From JAXDJH01 sp034663635 (GTDB lineage Bacteria > Actinomycetota > CADDZG01 > WHSQ01): 64,000 nt of DNA. The notes beneath the pieces were generated by a model that was given only the letters and a program-made list of their open reading frames with translations, did no database searches and had not been told where the DNA came from. The stretch is from assembly GCA_034663635.1 (NCBI GenBank), contig JAXDJH010000023.1:222785-286784 (forward strand), read 5' to 3'. Positions within the stretch are counted from its first letter, which is position 1; each line of letters starts with the position of its first letter. The position numbers and the translations under genes were made by a program. Of the stretch, positions 8,920-17,373 are shown piece by piece.

Positions 8920-8925
8920 TTCTCC

Positions 8926-9774
8926 ATGATCGAAAGTGTCATCCCGGCCCTCTATGCCGATCGCTCCGAGCGGGGAAAGCTTCGGTTCACGGGGCCTCAA
9001 CGGGGCTGGTTCCTGCATCAGATCCTCACGCATGACTTCGAGAACCTTGAACCCGGCGGTTCTCGCGAGGCCGCGCTGCTTACTCCGACCGGCCGGATGG
9101 TCGGGTACTTGGAGGCGGTGGCGACCGATGACTCGATCCTCGCTCACTTCGAGCGCAGCCAGCGAGACGTATTGCCGGATGCGATCCGGAAGTACGTCTT
9201 GTCGACCGACGTGGAAGTCACCGACGTCACCGACCACTACGCGCTGATCCTGCTGCTCGAGGAGGCGGTAGATCACGGCGCCGGGTTAGGCGTGCTCCAC
9301 CCGACCACCGAGTTCGGTATCGGACGCAAGGCCGCTTACCTGTGGCTTCCCGCGAAGGAGGCCGAGGTCGCGTACCAAGCGCTTCACGATCGCGGATCGC
9401 GCCCCGTCGACGAGACTCGATTGGAGCGGATGCGGATCACCGCGGCGCGTCCCCGATGGGGGATGGAGATGGACCCCAAGACGATCCCTCAAGAGGTCGG
9501 GATCGACGATGTCGCAGTTCGGTACGACAAGGGTTGTTACGTCGGCCAGGAAGCCATGGCGAAGATCCACTTCCGTGGCAAGCCGAACAAGAAGCTCGTG
9601 AGATTGATAGCTACCGGCTCCGTGGCGGCGGGAACCGAACTCGAATCCGAAGGGGCGATCGTGGGCCGCGTGACGAGTGCTGCCAACGGAACCGCCCTGG
9701 GGATCGTGAAACACACGGTGCTAGATGGGACCGAGCTCCAAGCCGGTTCGACCGTCGTCGTGGTAGATGGCTGA
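8926..9774 (+). CDS. ygfZ: Folate-binding YgfZ/GcvT-like protein
   Basis: 282 residues. The diagnostic motif KGCYVGQEAM of the YgfZ/IBA57 family is at about residues 201-210, followed by KPNKKLVRL. Family members bind folate and support maturation or repair of certain iron-sulfur enzymes. That fits a genome with LipA, KorAB, ferredoxin and an IscA-type protein nearby. The last 8 bp overlap the next gene, which suggests co-translation. The start ATG has no ribosome-binding site and TACGCT lies 6 bp upstream. Confidence 0.9.
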   Translation: MIESVIPALYADRSERGKLRFTGPQRGWFLHQILTHDFENLEPGGSREAALLTPTGRMVGYLEAVATDDSILAHFERSQRDVLPDAIRKYVLSTDVEVTDVTDHYALILLLEEAVDHGAGLGVLHPTTEFGIGRKAAYLWLPAKEAEVAYQALHDRGSRPVDETRLERMRITAARPRWGMEMDPKTIPQEVGIDDVAVRYDKGCYVGQEAMAKIHFRGKPNKKLVRLIATGSVAAGTELESEGAIVGRVTSAANGTALGIVKHTVLDGTELQAGSTVVVVDG

Positions 9775-10375
9775 CGTGGGACATCACTACGAGGGCGTCG
9801 ACCTCATCATCCGCAAGCTCCAGATCGGCGAGTACGAGAACAACATCTACGTGCTCGAGGACCCCGCCACGCACGACGCGCTTCTGATCGACGGCTGCTT
9901 CGAGGCGGACCAGATCATCAAGGGGGCCGAAGGCGCGAACATCGTCGCGATTGTTCAGACGCACGGTCATTTCGATCACGTTCAGGCCCTTCCGGAACTG
10001 AAGGAGAAGTTGGGCGTGCCGGTCCACGCGCATCCCGGCGAGGACTATCCCGTACCGATCGATGTGCAGCTCGCCGACGGTGACGAGATCTCGTTCGGCA
10101 ACCTCAGCGCGAAGGTGCTTCATACGCCGGGACACACCCCGGGCGGTGTTTGCCTGTTACTCGGCAAACACCTCATCTCCGGCGACACGCTGTTTCCCGG
10201 AGGGCCGGGCAACACGTGGGAAGACTCCGAGAAATTCGCTCAGATCATCGATTCGATCGAGTCGAAACTGTTCGTGCTCGATGACGAAACACACGTTTAT
10301 CCCGGCCACGGCAAGGACACCACGATCGGGACCGAGCGCCCTCACCTGCAGGAGTGGAAAGACCGAGGCTGGTAA
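9767..10375 (+). CDS. Metallo-beta-lactamase-fold hydrolase (glyoxalase II-like)
   Basis: 202 residues. Metal ligands of the fold are visible: THGHFDHV (HxHxDH), the His in HTPGHTPGG, the Asp in SGDTLFPGG and the His in YPGHGKDT. Size and motifs match stand-alone glyoxalase II-like MBL proteins that hydrolyse thioesters. It overlaps ygfZ by 8 bp and ends 37 bp before the sulfite-oxidase-like gene. Substrate could be S-lactoyl or another acyl-thiol; no partner gene here decides it. Confidence 0.9.
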   Translation: MADVGHHYEGVDLIIRKLQIGEYENNIYVLEDPATHDALLIDGCFEADQIIKGAEGANIVAIVQTHGHFDHVQALPELKEKLGVPVHAHPGEDYPVPIDVQLADGDEISFGNLSAKVLHTPGHTPGGVCLLLGKHLISGDTLFPGGPGNTWEDSEKFAQIIDSIESKLFVLDDETHVYPGHGKDTTIGTERPHLQEWKDRGW

Positions 10376-10412
10376 CGCCCTCCTAGTTGAGGAACCGGCG
10401 GAGAATGGACTG

Positions 10413-11951
10413 ATGGACGAGCCGCCGGCCACCCCGCTGGATAAGAGCCTGGTTCGCAGGGCCGGTTTCGCCGCAACCACAGTTTCCTTGGCAGTTCTTT
10501 GGATCGCATCGAGCCTCAGCGAGTCGGTCGCCTTCCCTCCTACGGCCCTCGCCGGGCGCATCATCAGGAGCACTCCGGGTGACGTAGCCACTTTCTTCAT
10601 CGAGGCATTCGGGCATTGGGCCCTGAGGCTGCTGTCCATCGGGGCCTTCATCGCGGCCCTCGTGTTCGGGTCGTTGATCCTGGTCTGGACGGCGAACGAG
10701 CGCGAGGTGAGGCCGGAGCGGGCCGCGATGATCCTGGTCGTCGTCGCGGGGATCGCCTCGGCGATACAGCCTGGACCGGCGATGGGGGCCGGGCCCGTGA
10801 TCGTCGCTCTGCTGGTCGCAGGAGGCGCGTACGTTCTGGTCGCCCGCCTGCTTACGAACGTCGTCGCGGAACCCGTCGAGCCGGATCTCGGACGGAGAGA
10901 GGCGATGCGCCTTGGGTTCGGAGGCGCGATCGCTCTCGCGCTTTCGGGCGGAGTCGTCGGCTGGCTGATACGCAAGACGCGCGGCCCCGACCGCAACGTC
11001 GCGCTCGTCGCCGCGCAGAATCCCGCGCCAAACCCAACTGCAGGAGATTTCCCCAAGATCGCTGGGCTATCTCCCGAGGTCACCTCGCCGGCCCGGCATT
11101 ACGTCGTGGACATCAACCTCGTTCCTCCGACCGTGGAGGCGGAGGGTTGGACGCTCCCGGTCTCGGGCGAGGTCGACAACCCGTTCGAGTTGAACTTCGG
11201 CTCGCTGCAAGAGCGGTTCGAGGTGGTCGAGGACTATTCGGTGCTGACGTGCATCTCCAACGAGGTCGGGGGGCCTCTCATCGGCCACTCGAAGTGGGGT
11301 GGTGTCCGGCTCGCGGATGTTCTCGAGGAAGCCGGCGTTCGTGATGGAGCGGTCGATGTGATCTTCCGTGCCGCGGATGGGTATTCCGATTCGATCCCGC
11401 TCGAGATCGCGATGGACCCCCGTGTGCTGCTGGCCGTCTCGCAGAACGGCGAACCGCTGACGCAGTCGCACGGTTTTCCGTGTCGAGTTCGCGTGCCGCC
11501 CATCTACGGGATGAAGAACGTCAAGTGGATCACTTCCATCGAAGTCGTCGATCGCGACTACAAGGGCTACTGGATGCAGCGTGGGTGGTCGGACAAGGCG
11601 ATCATCAAGACCGAATCGAGGATCGACGTCGCCGGCCGGAGTGGATCTGCGACCGCCGGCGAGGAGACCTGGATCGCCGGCGTCGCGTGGGCCGGAGTTA
11701 GAGGCGTCGACAAGGTCGAGGTCACCACCGACGGCGGCGAAACGTGGTCGGAGGCAGAGTTGAAAGACCCGGTCTCAGAGGTCTCTTGGCGCCTGTGGGC
11801 CTACCGCTGGACTCCGGAGAAAGAGGGCCGCGTGACGGTCGGATGCCGGGCCACAGACGGCGATGGAGTGACACAGACGAAGGAGACCGCCGCGCCCCAT
11901 CCATCGGGCGCGTCCGGATACCACCTCGTCGAGGTCGACGTCACGGGCTAA
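10413..11951 (+). CDS. Membrane-anchored sulfite-oxidase-like molybdopterin enzyme
   Basis: 512 residues. The N-terminal roughly 200 residues hold four or more hydrophobic segments (about residues 12-35, 60-88, 100-145, 160-185). Then comes an oxidoreductase molybdopterin-binding domain with the cofactor Cys280 in VLTCISNEVGG, FPCRVRVPPIYGMKNVKW, and a C-terminal Mo-cofactor dimerisation domain starting near GVAWAGVRGVDKVE. Sulfite oxidase, nitrate reductase and YedY-like enzymes share this core; the membrane part suggests electron delivery at the membrane with the active domain outside. Start at ATG 10413 because homologous hydrophobic sequence begins there; upstream frame overlaps the hydrolase gene. 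Substrate unknown. Confidence 0.88.
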   Translation: MDEPPATPLDKSLVRRAGFAATTVSLAVLWIASSLSESVAFPPTALAGRIIRSTPGDVATFFIEAFGHWALRLLSIGAFIAALVFGSLILVWTANEREVRPERAAMILVVVAGIASAIQPGPAMGAGPVIVALLVAGGAYVLVARLLTNVVAEPVEPDLGRREAMRLGFGGAIALALSGGVVGWLIRKTRGPDRNVALVAAQNPAPNPTAGDFPKIAGLSPEVTSPARHYVVDINLVPPTVEAEGWTLPVSGEVDNPFELNFGSLQERFEVVEDYSVLTCISNEVGGPLIGHSKWGGVRLADVLEEAGVRDGAVDVIFRAADGYSDSIPLEIAMDPRVLLAVSQNGEPLTQSHGFPCRVRVPPIYGMKNVKWITSIEVVDRDYKGYWMQRGWSDKAIIKTESRIDVAGRSGSATAGEETWIAGVAWAGVRGVDKVEVTTDGGETWSEAELKDPVSEVSWRLWAYRWTPEKEGRVTVGCRATDGDGVTQTKETAAPHPSGASGYHLVEVDVTG

Positions 11952-11970
11952 GACGGCAACACTGACGTTT

Positions 11971-13041
11971 GTGCGATGTCCTAACTGTGGAAGCGATCTC
12001 GTAAAACAGGCGTCCGATCACGGCGTTACCTGGCCCTGTCCGTCCTGTGGGGGCCGAGCGATGGGCATGGGCCTCCTTCGTCGGGTCGTTGAGAAGGGTT
12101 ACGCGAACCACATCTGGGGAGCGTCCTCGGAGCTCCCGACCGGGTCGGGTCGAAAGTGCGCGGTCTGCGAGAAGCCGATGACGCTCGTCCCGTCGGGGTC
12201 CAACGAACGTGACCCGCTCGTCGACGTTTGCCGTCGCTGTCAGTTCGTGTGGTTCGACCCCGCGGAGTTCGAGACCGCCCCACTCCTTCCGGTGACCGTC
12301 GAGCCCGAGCTCCCGCAGGAGGCGCTCGAAGTGGCGGCTCGACTCCAGGCCCGCCAGGTCGCGCGCGATTTTCGAAAGCGCTACCCGGCCTCGGACGCTC
12401 CTTCGGCTTCCGCGCTTCCAGGGCTCCTCGGTTTGCCGATCGAGGAACAGGGGACCGTGGTGTCTCGAATGCCGTTGGTGACGTGGGGCCTCGCGCTCGC
12501 GATGTTGATAGCGGGATTCGTTCAGCTCGCGAAACCTGGACTGATCCAGGAGTGGGGCTTCATCGCAACCGATCCCGCGCGCAAAGGGGGGCTCACGCTT
12601 ATCACCGGGTTCTTCTTGCACTCGGGGATCTTCCATTTCGCCAGCGACCTTTGGTTCCTTTTCGTGTTCGGAGACGACGTCGAGGAGTTTCTCGGTCGGT
12701 TCAACTTCGCGTTGATGCTTTTCGTTGCGGGTTTGGTGGGGGCCGCGGCCCACGGCTTGCTCGGCGACTCCCACGTTCCGCTCGTCGGCGCGAGTGGCGC
12801 GCTGTCCGGCGTGATCGTGTTCTACGCGCTGAAGTTCCCAGACGCACGTCTTCGGTACTTCCGATTGTTGTCGGGGAACTGGGTCACGATGCCGGCGTCG
12901 CTCGCTCTCGGCTTCTGGGTTTTCTCACAACTCTTCGCGTCGCGGGACTGGGTGGGGGGGCAGAGCGACGTGTCCCTGCTGGCCCACCTCGGTGGCGCGG
13001 CCGTGGGCTTCGGGTTCTGGTGGCTCTGGCGAAACGATTAG
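11971..13041 (+). CDS. Rhomboid intramembrane protease with N-terminal zinc ribbons
   Basis: 356 residues from GTG. Residues 1-95 hold four CxxC-type pairs (CPNC, CPSC, CAVC, CRRC), likely two zinc ribbons. Six membrane segments follow from about residue 170. The catalytic pair is Ser275 in VGASGALSG and His339 in LLAHLGGAAVGF; HSGIFHFASDLWFLFVFG is the loop and helix with the HxxxN-like family signature (Asp at the usual Asn). It cleaves membrane proteins within the bilayer. It starts 19 bp after the preceding gene and ends 2 bp from the convergent CDF gene. Confidence 0.9.
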   Translation: MRCPNCGSDLVKQASDHGVTWPCPSCGGRAMGMGLLRRVVEKGYANHIWGASSELPTGSGRKCAVCEKPMTLVPSGSNERDPLVDVCRRCQFVWFDPAEFETAPLLPVTVEPELPQEALEVAARLQARQVARDFRKRYPASDAPSASALPGLLGLPIEEQGTVVSRMPLVTWGLALAMLIAGFVQLAKPGLIQEWGFIATDPARKGGLTLITGFFLHSGIFHFASDLWFLFVFGDDVEEFLGRFNFALMLFVAGLVGAAAHGLLGDSHVPLVGASGALSGVIVFYALKFPDARLRYFRLLSGNWVTMPASLALGFWVFSQLFASRDWVGGQSDVSLLAHLGGAAVGFGFWWLWRND

Positions 13042-13043
13042 AA

Positions 13044-14429
13044 CTAAGCGGGCTCGAAATGGATCACGACGCTCGCCACTTCTGGGTGGGCCGAGTAGAT
13101 GGATTTCTCTATGCGCTCTGAAGCTGCGTGGATCCGCGCAAGGGGGAGGTCCCCGCGCCCCCTAACGTGAGCGACGATCGAAAGCTCTCCGCTCACGTCG
13201 GTCACGAGAACCTCGTGACAGTCGAGAACGTCCGGCTCCAGGACGGCAAGTTCCCTGACCGAGTCGACGATGTCATGCCGCTTGGACGTGACATCTCTGC
13301 CGGCGGACGTTGGAAGCAGAGGCTCGATGTGAGTGTCCACGCGAGCGTCGGTTTCCAACTCTCGATCGACCTCGAACTCGAGCGCGTCGGACAGGGCGTG
13401 AGCCTGCTCGAGGGAGGTGTTGGGACTGACTTTCGCGTGAAGAGTGACGTGAAGCTTCCTGCGCCCCTCCTCGTCGAACGCGTGCACCAACACGTTGTGC
13501 ACTTCATGGACGCCGTCGACACGACTTGCTGCTGCCTGCACTCTCTCAACGAGGCCCGTCGTTTCGGATGCAGGTTCAACGTGAACGACGACATCCGCTC
13601 CGGGAGCAACTTGGGCGATCTCCGCTTCGACCCGCTCCGCGATCTCGTGAGCGCGTTCGAGAGAAGTGGTTCGCCCGGCAGCGACGGTTACATCCGCGAA
13701 GAGTTGATCTCCCGTGCCACGAACGCGCACTCGCCGAGTCTCGGCGACGCCGGGAACACGTGCCGCGGCTTCCAAGATCGCCTCCGTGCTCGTGCCCGGC
13801 GCTCGGTCCATCAAGACGTCGACCGAGCGTCGGCCAAGCCTGTAGGCCGCAATTGCGACGGCAACGGCGACCACGAGCGCGCCGATGGAGTCCGCGTTGT
13901 GCACGCCCCGCGAAACAAGAAGAAGGCTTGCGATAGCGACGACCGCCGTCCCGATGTCCGTGGCGATGTTGAGCGCACCCGCGCGTAACGCGTCCGAGCG
14001 CTCTGCCCGGGCGGCTCTCATAAGGAAGAACGTCCTGACCGAGTCGACAAGAACGGAAAGGACGAGCAGCGCGAACGAGTACCAGGGAGTCTTTGGCCCG
14101 GTTTCCCCACCGGCCACGAGTCGCCGGACGGCTTCGATCAGGATGCCCGCGACGACGACTATGAGGATGTTCGTCTGAGCGAAAGCCGCGAGGTTCTCGG
14201 CCTTCGAATGCCCGTAGTGGTGGGAGCTGTCGGCCGGCTTGGCGGCGATCCGAACGGCGAGCAGGACGAGGCTCAGGGCGACGAGGTCCAGGAACGAATC
14301 GATCGCCTGGGACAGGATCGCCAGGCTCGAGATGGCAAGGCCGAGTGCCAGCTTCGTCGCCGCCAGGGCAGCGGTCGTCCCCAAAGCCCATAGAGCGGCG
14401 CGCTCAGAGCGCCTGGCCCCGTTCTCCAT
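13044..14429 (-). CDS. CDF-family metal exporter with three C-terminal repeats
   Basis: 461 residues from ATG 14429, which has GGATGGGG just upstream. Six-helix CDF core: helix 2 carries DSFLD, helix 5 carries NIATD. A D-x3-D plus N/D-x3-D pattern is typical of manganese CDFs rather than the H-x3-D of zinc ones. After residue 205 there are three tandem domains of about 80 residues, each closing with HVEP, HIEP or HFEP; ordinary CDFs have one such ZT-dimer domain. Divergent from the DtxR/MntR gene across an 18-bp palindrome 57 bp from its start, so it is probably induced by the same metal. Predicted Mn export. Confidence 0.88.
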   Translation of the reverse strand: MENGARRSERAALWALGTTAALAATKLALGLAISSLAILSQAIDSFLDLVALSLVLLAVRIAAKPADSSHHYGHSKAENLAAFAQTNILIVVVAGILIEAVRRLVAGGETGPKTPWYSFALLVLSVLVDSVRTFFLMRAARAERSDALRAGALNIATDIGTAVVAIASLLLVSRGVHNADSIGALVVAVAVAIAAYRLGRRSVDVLMDRAPGTSTEAILEAAARVPGVAETRRVRVRGTGDQLFADVTVAAGRTTSLERAHEIAERVEAEIAQVAPGADVVVHVEPASETTGLVERVQAAASRVDGVHEVHNVLVHAFDEEGRRKLHVTLHAKVSPNTSLEQAHALSDALEFEVDRELETDARVDTHIEPLLPTSAGRDVTSKRHDIVDSVRELAVLEPDVLDCHEVLVTDVSGELSIVAHVRGRGDLPLARIHAASERIEKSIYSAHPEVASVVIHFEPA

Positions 14430-14474
14430 CCCCATCCGACAAGCGTAGTCCCAGGCGCCCTGCGTAAGCCCTGG

Positions 14475-14504
14475 TTGCGTGCCTCGTTTAGCCATGGCTA
14501 AACT
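14475..14504 (+). promoter_or_regulatory. Promoter of the DtxR/MntR-type regulator gene
   Basis: TTGCGT (14475-14480) and TAAACT (14499-14504) are 18 bp apart. TAAACT ends 6 bp before ATG 14511, giving a leaderless start there. The palindrome at 14486-14503 covers the spacer and -10 hexamer. Confidence 0.55.
14486..14503. promoter_or_regulatory. 18-bp perfect palindrome, predicted metal-regulator operator
   Basis: GTTTAGCCATGGCTAAAC reads the same on both strands. It lies between the divergent CDF exporter and DtxR/MntR-type regulator genes and overlaps the regulator's -10 hexamer. Size, symmetry and TTTAG/CTAAA arms resemble DtxR/IdeR/MntR boxes, so autorepression plus control of the exporter is likely. 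Confidence 0.7.
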
Positions 14505-14510
14505 ATGTTT

Positions 14511-15179
14511 ATGCCACCGCATACCGCAGCAGTTCAGGACTATGTCAAAGCTCTCTACCTCCTGGAGAGCGAGGGTGAGCCGGAGGCGGTTCCGACGAAC
14601 GCACTGGCCACCCGCCTCGGGGTGACCGCCGCCTCGGCCACGAACATGCTGAAGAAGCTGGGCTCCCTCGGGCTTGTCGATCACGTTCCCTACGCGGGAG
14701 CCTCCCTCACCCAATCGGGAACGAAGGTCGCCCTCGAGATGATCCGCCACCACCGCCTTCTCGAGACCTACCTAGCGGAGGCTCTCGGGGTCCCTTGGGA
14801 CGAGGTTCACAAGGAAGCCGAGGTTCTCGAGCACGTCCTGTCCGAAGAGTTGGAGGAGCGGATCTCCGCCCGGCTCGGTCACCCGAAGGCCGACCCACAT
14901 GGTCATCCGATCCCAGCCAAAGACGGGTCACTGCCGGTCGGATCACGGAGTCGTTTGTGGGACGCGCCCGACGGTGGCGAGGTCGAGGTCGAACGCGTGT
15001 CCGATCAGAAGTCCGAGGTGCTCCGTTATCTCGAGCAGGTAGGCATCAAGCCCGGCGCGACCGTCGAGGTCGTCGAGCGCGGCCCCCTCGAGGGGCCGTT
15101 GTACGTGCGAGTGCGAAACAGGTCGGATGAGGTGCACGCGCTGTCGAAGGAACTTTCGGAGGCCGTATGGGTCCTCTAG
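14511..15179 (+). CDS. DtxR/MntR-family metal-dependent transcriptional regulator
   Basis: 222 residues. Winged helix at the N-terminus (ATRLGVTAASATNMLKKL as recognition region), a dimerisation and metal-binding domain with IRHHRLLETYLAEALG, HKEAEVLEHVLSEELE and HPKADPHGHPIP, and a C-terminal SH3-like FeoA domain. These are the standard features of DtxR/IdeR/MntR proteins sensing Fe2+ or Mn2+. Start chosen at ATG 14511 since TAAACT is 6 bp upstream; ATG 14505 abuts the promoter element. The 13-bp overlap with the multicopper oxidase gene links metal sensing to copper and metal enzymes downstream. Confidence 0.92.
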   Translation: MPPHTAAVQDYVKALYLLESEGEPEAVPTNALATRLGVTAASATNMLKKLGSLGLVDHVPYAGASLTQSGTKVALEMIRHHRLLETYLAEALGVPWDEVHKEAEVLEHVLSEELEERISARLGHPKADPHGHPIPAKDGSLPVGSRSRLWDAPDGGEVEVERVSDQKSEVLRYLEQVGIKPGATVEVVERGPLEGPLYVRVRNRSDEVHALSKELSEAVWVL

Positions 15180-16192
15180 ACAGGAGACGCTTCCTCAAGC
15201 GCATGGGAGCTGCCGGCGCACTCGGGGGGGCCGCAGTGCTCGGAGCCAAGGATCTCGTCACCGCACAAGAACATGCGGGCCACTCGGGCCACGAAAGCGG
15301 CAGCATGTTCGGGACCGGCGCGCACATGCATGGAGTGGTCGGGAAAGTCGATCACGCTCGCAACGGGTTCAACCCACACGACATCATCACCGACTTCGAT
15401 GGCGGAACGATCTCGATGGACTCCACTGGAACGACGGTGCGCGAGTACGAGTTCCTCGCAGTCAACAAAGAGATCGAGATCGCGCCCGGCATCTTCTTCC
15501 CGGCGTGGACCTACAACGGGCGCGTTCCCGGCCCCACGATCCGCGCGACCGAGGGCGATCGCATCCGCATCCATTTCACCAACACGACCGAGCACGCGCA
15601 CACGATCCATTTCCACGGGATACATCCGGCGGGGATGGACGGTGTTCCGGGGGCCGGTGAGGTGGCTCCGGGCGACACCTTCGTCTACGACTTCATCGCG
15701 TCGCCGTTCGGAACGCACCTCTACCACTGCCACTCCTCTCCGCTCCCGATGCACATCCATCGGGGCCTCTACGGGGCATTCATCGTCGATCCCAGAGTGG
15801 GACGACCGCACGCGAACGAGATGGTCATGGTGATGAACGCGTTCGACACGAATTTCGACAACGAGAACGAGGTCTACGCGCTCAACACGATCGCCTTCGC
15901 CTATGCGGTCGATCCGATCCCTCTGAACGCGGGGGAGCTACAGCGGGCTCACGTGATCAACGTGACCGAGTTCGATCCCCTCAACTCGATCCACATCCAC
16001 GCGAACTTCTTCGACCTCTACAGGACGGGGACGAAACTCAAGCCGGACGAATACACAGACATCATCTCGATGGGCCAAGCGGAGCGTCACATGATCGAGT
16101 TCACCTATCCGGAGCCGGGCCACTTCATGTTCCACGCCCATCAGTCCGAGTTCGTCGAGCTCGGTTGGATGAGCGCCTTCCAGGTGAGCTGA
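15167..16192 (+). CDS. Two-domain multicopper oxidase, Tat-exported
   Basis: 341 residues. Twin-arginine signal DRRRFLKRMG at the N-terminus predicts folded export. Cupredoxin domain 1 contains HAHTIHFHG and YHCHSSPLPMHIHRGLYG with the type 1 copper Cys-His set; domain 2 contains SIHIHANFF and MFHAHQSEF, where the usual HCH is HAH, so the type 1 site is only in domain 1. This resembles two-domain laccases or nitrite-reductase-like oxidases. It overlaps the MntR-type regulator gene by 13 bp and the ZIP gene by 1 bp. A role in oxidising Mn(II), Fe(II) or Cu(I) is inferred from context only. Confidence 0.88.
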   Translation: MGPLDRRRFLKRMGAAGALGGAAVLGAKDLVTAQEHAGHSGHESGSMFGTGAHMHGVVGKVDHARNGFNPHDIITDFDGGTISMDSTGTTVREYEFLAVNKEIEIAPGIFFPAWTYNGRVPGPTIRATEGDRIRIHFTNTTEHAHTIHFHGIHPAGMDGVPGAGEVAPGDTFVYDFIASPFGTHLYHCHSSPLPMHIHRGLYGAFIVDPRVGRPHANEMVMVMNAFDTNFDNENEVYALNTIAFAYAVDPIPLNAGELQRAHVINVTEFDPLNSIHIHANFFDLYRTGTKLKPDEYTDIISMGQAERHMIEFTYPEPGHFMFHAHQSEFVELGWMSAFQVS

Positions 16193-17367
16193 TGGCGACG
16201 GCGACATCGACGAGACGCATCCCGAACTGGCTTTCGGCCCTGGCGCCGGTCGCGGTCATCGCCGTTCTGGTCGCCGTGTTCCTCGTCTTGGATCCGATCG
16301 GGAAGTTAAGACACACCCCTCCCGTCGAATCACTGGCGGTCGAACGCACAACCCTGAAGATCGACCTGATCCAATTGCAGGTACGGAACGACGGCAACGA
16401 TCCGGTGACCATCGCGCAGGTTCTCGTCAACGACGCCTACCGTCCCTTCACCGCGACCGACACGAAGCTCGCGCGTCTCGGCAAGACGACGATCGATATC
16501 CCTTATCCGTGGGAGGAAGGGCTTCCGCTTCGCATCGCATTCCTCACCGACACGGGGTTGCGGATCGAGCACGAGATCGAGGCCGCGAGTCTCACCCCGG
16601 AACCCGACGCGAGCACGTTCGCCATCTACGGTCTCCTCGGCGTCTACATCGGGCTGATCCCGATCGTCGTCGGTCTCCTGTGGTTCCCGGCGCTTCGCCG
16701 GGCCTCGGCGAAGTGGCTCGCGTTCTTCCTTGCGTTCACGATCGGCCTTCTCGCGTTCCTCCTTATCGACACGGTCTCGGAGGGTCTCGACTTGGCGGCC
16801 GCAACCCCGTCGGTGCTCAACGGAACCGCTCTGTTCGGCATCGGGGCGCTGGCAGCGGTAGTGGCTCTCGTCGCGCTCGGCGATTACATGGGCTCGCGGG
16901 GATCGAGCAAGACCATGTCTGGGCTGACGCTCGCGTACTTCATCGCCTCGGGGATCGGTTTGCACAACCTAGGGGAAGGACTCGCGGTTGGCGCGGCCCT
17001 CGCCGCAGGGGAGGCCGCGCTCGGTGCGTTCCTAGTGCTCGGTTTCATGTTGCACAACACGACCGAGGGCCTCGCGATCGTCGCTCCACTTGGACGCGAG
17101 CAAACCCGCCCCCCGCTCAAGCATTTCCTCGGACTTGGTGTCGTTGCGGGCCTGCCGACCGTGTTCGGCGCGTGGGCGGGTGGCTTCGCCTTCACGCCGC
17201 TATGGGCCACGCTTGCGTTCGGCGTCGCAGCAGGCGCCATCGCCGAGGTGATCTGGGCGGTCAGCAAAGGGATGCCCAGATCGGCGAGGCTGACTTCGCC
17301 GGTGGCCGCGGCCGGGATCGTCACTGGCCTGGCCTTCATGTACGCCACGAGCCTCTTCACCGCTTAG
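16192..17367 (+). CDS. ZIP-family metal transporter with extra N-terminal domain
   Basis: 391 residues from ATG 16192, overlapping the previous stop as TGATG. Residues 10-35 are a membrane helix, 45-140 a beta-rich region with no cysteines, and from about 145 onwards the ZIP core of roughly eight helices with metal motifs HNLGEGLAVG and HNTTEGLAIVAP in helices 4 and 5. ZIP proteins bring divalent metals into the cytoplasm. The N-terminal domain is not part of usual bacterial ZIPs. It may face the periplasm next to the multicopper oxidase and cupredoxin encoded beside it. Metal unknown. Confidence 0.85.
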   Translation: MATATSTRRIPNWLSALAPVAVIAVLVAVFLVLDPIGKLRHTPPVESLAVERTTLKIDLIQLQVRNDGNDPVTIAQVLVNDAYRPFTATDTKLARLGKTTIDIPYPWEEGLPLRIAFLTDTGLRIEHEIEAASLTPEPDASTFAIYGLLGVYIGLIPIVVGLLWFPALRRASAKWLAFFLAFTIGLLAFLLIDTVSEGLDLAAATPSVLNGTALFGIGALAAVVALVALGDYMGSRGSSKTMSGLTLAYFIASGIGLHNLGEGLAVGAALAAGEAALGAFLVLGFMLHNTTEGLAIVAPLGREQTRPPLKHFLGLGVVAGLPTVFGAWAGGFAFTPLWATLAFGVAAGAIAEVIWAVSKGMPRSARLTSPVAAAGIVTGLAFMYATSLFTA

Positions 17368-17373
17368 CCGCCG

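Noticed and set aside
14505..14507. ATG 14505 as start of the DtxR/MntR gene
   Set aside because: It touches the -10 hexamer; ATG 14511 has the standard leaderless spacing.
14430..14753. N-terminal extension of the CDF gene
   Set aside because: It lies over the regulator gene and operator; no membrane or family sequence in it.
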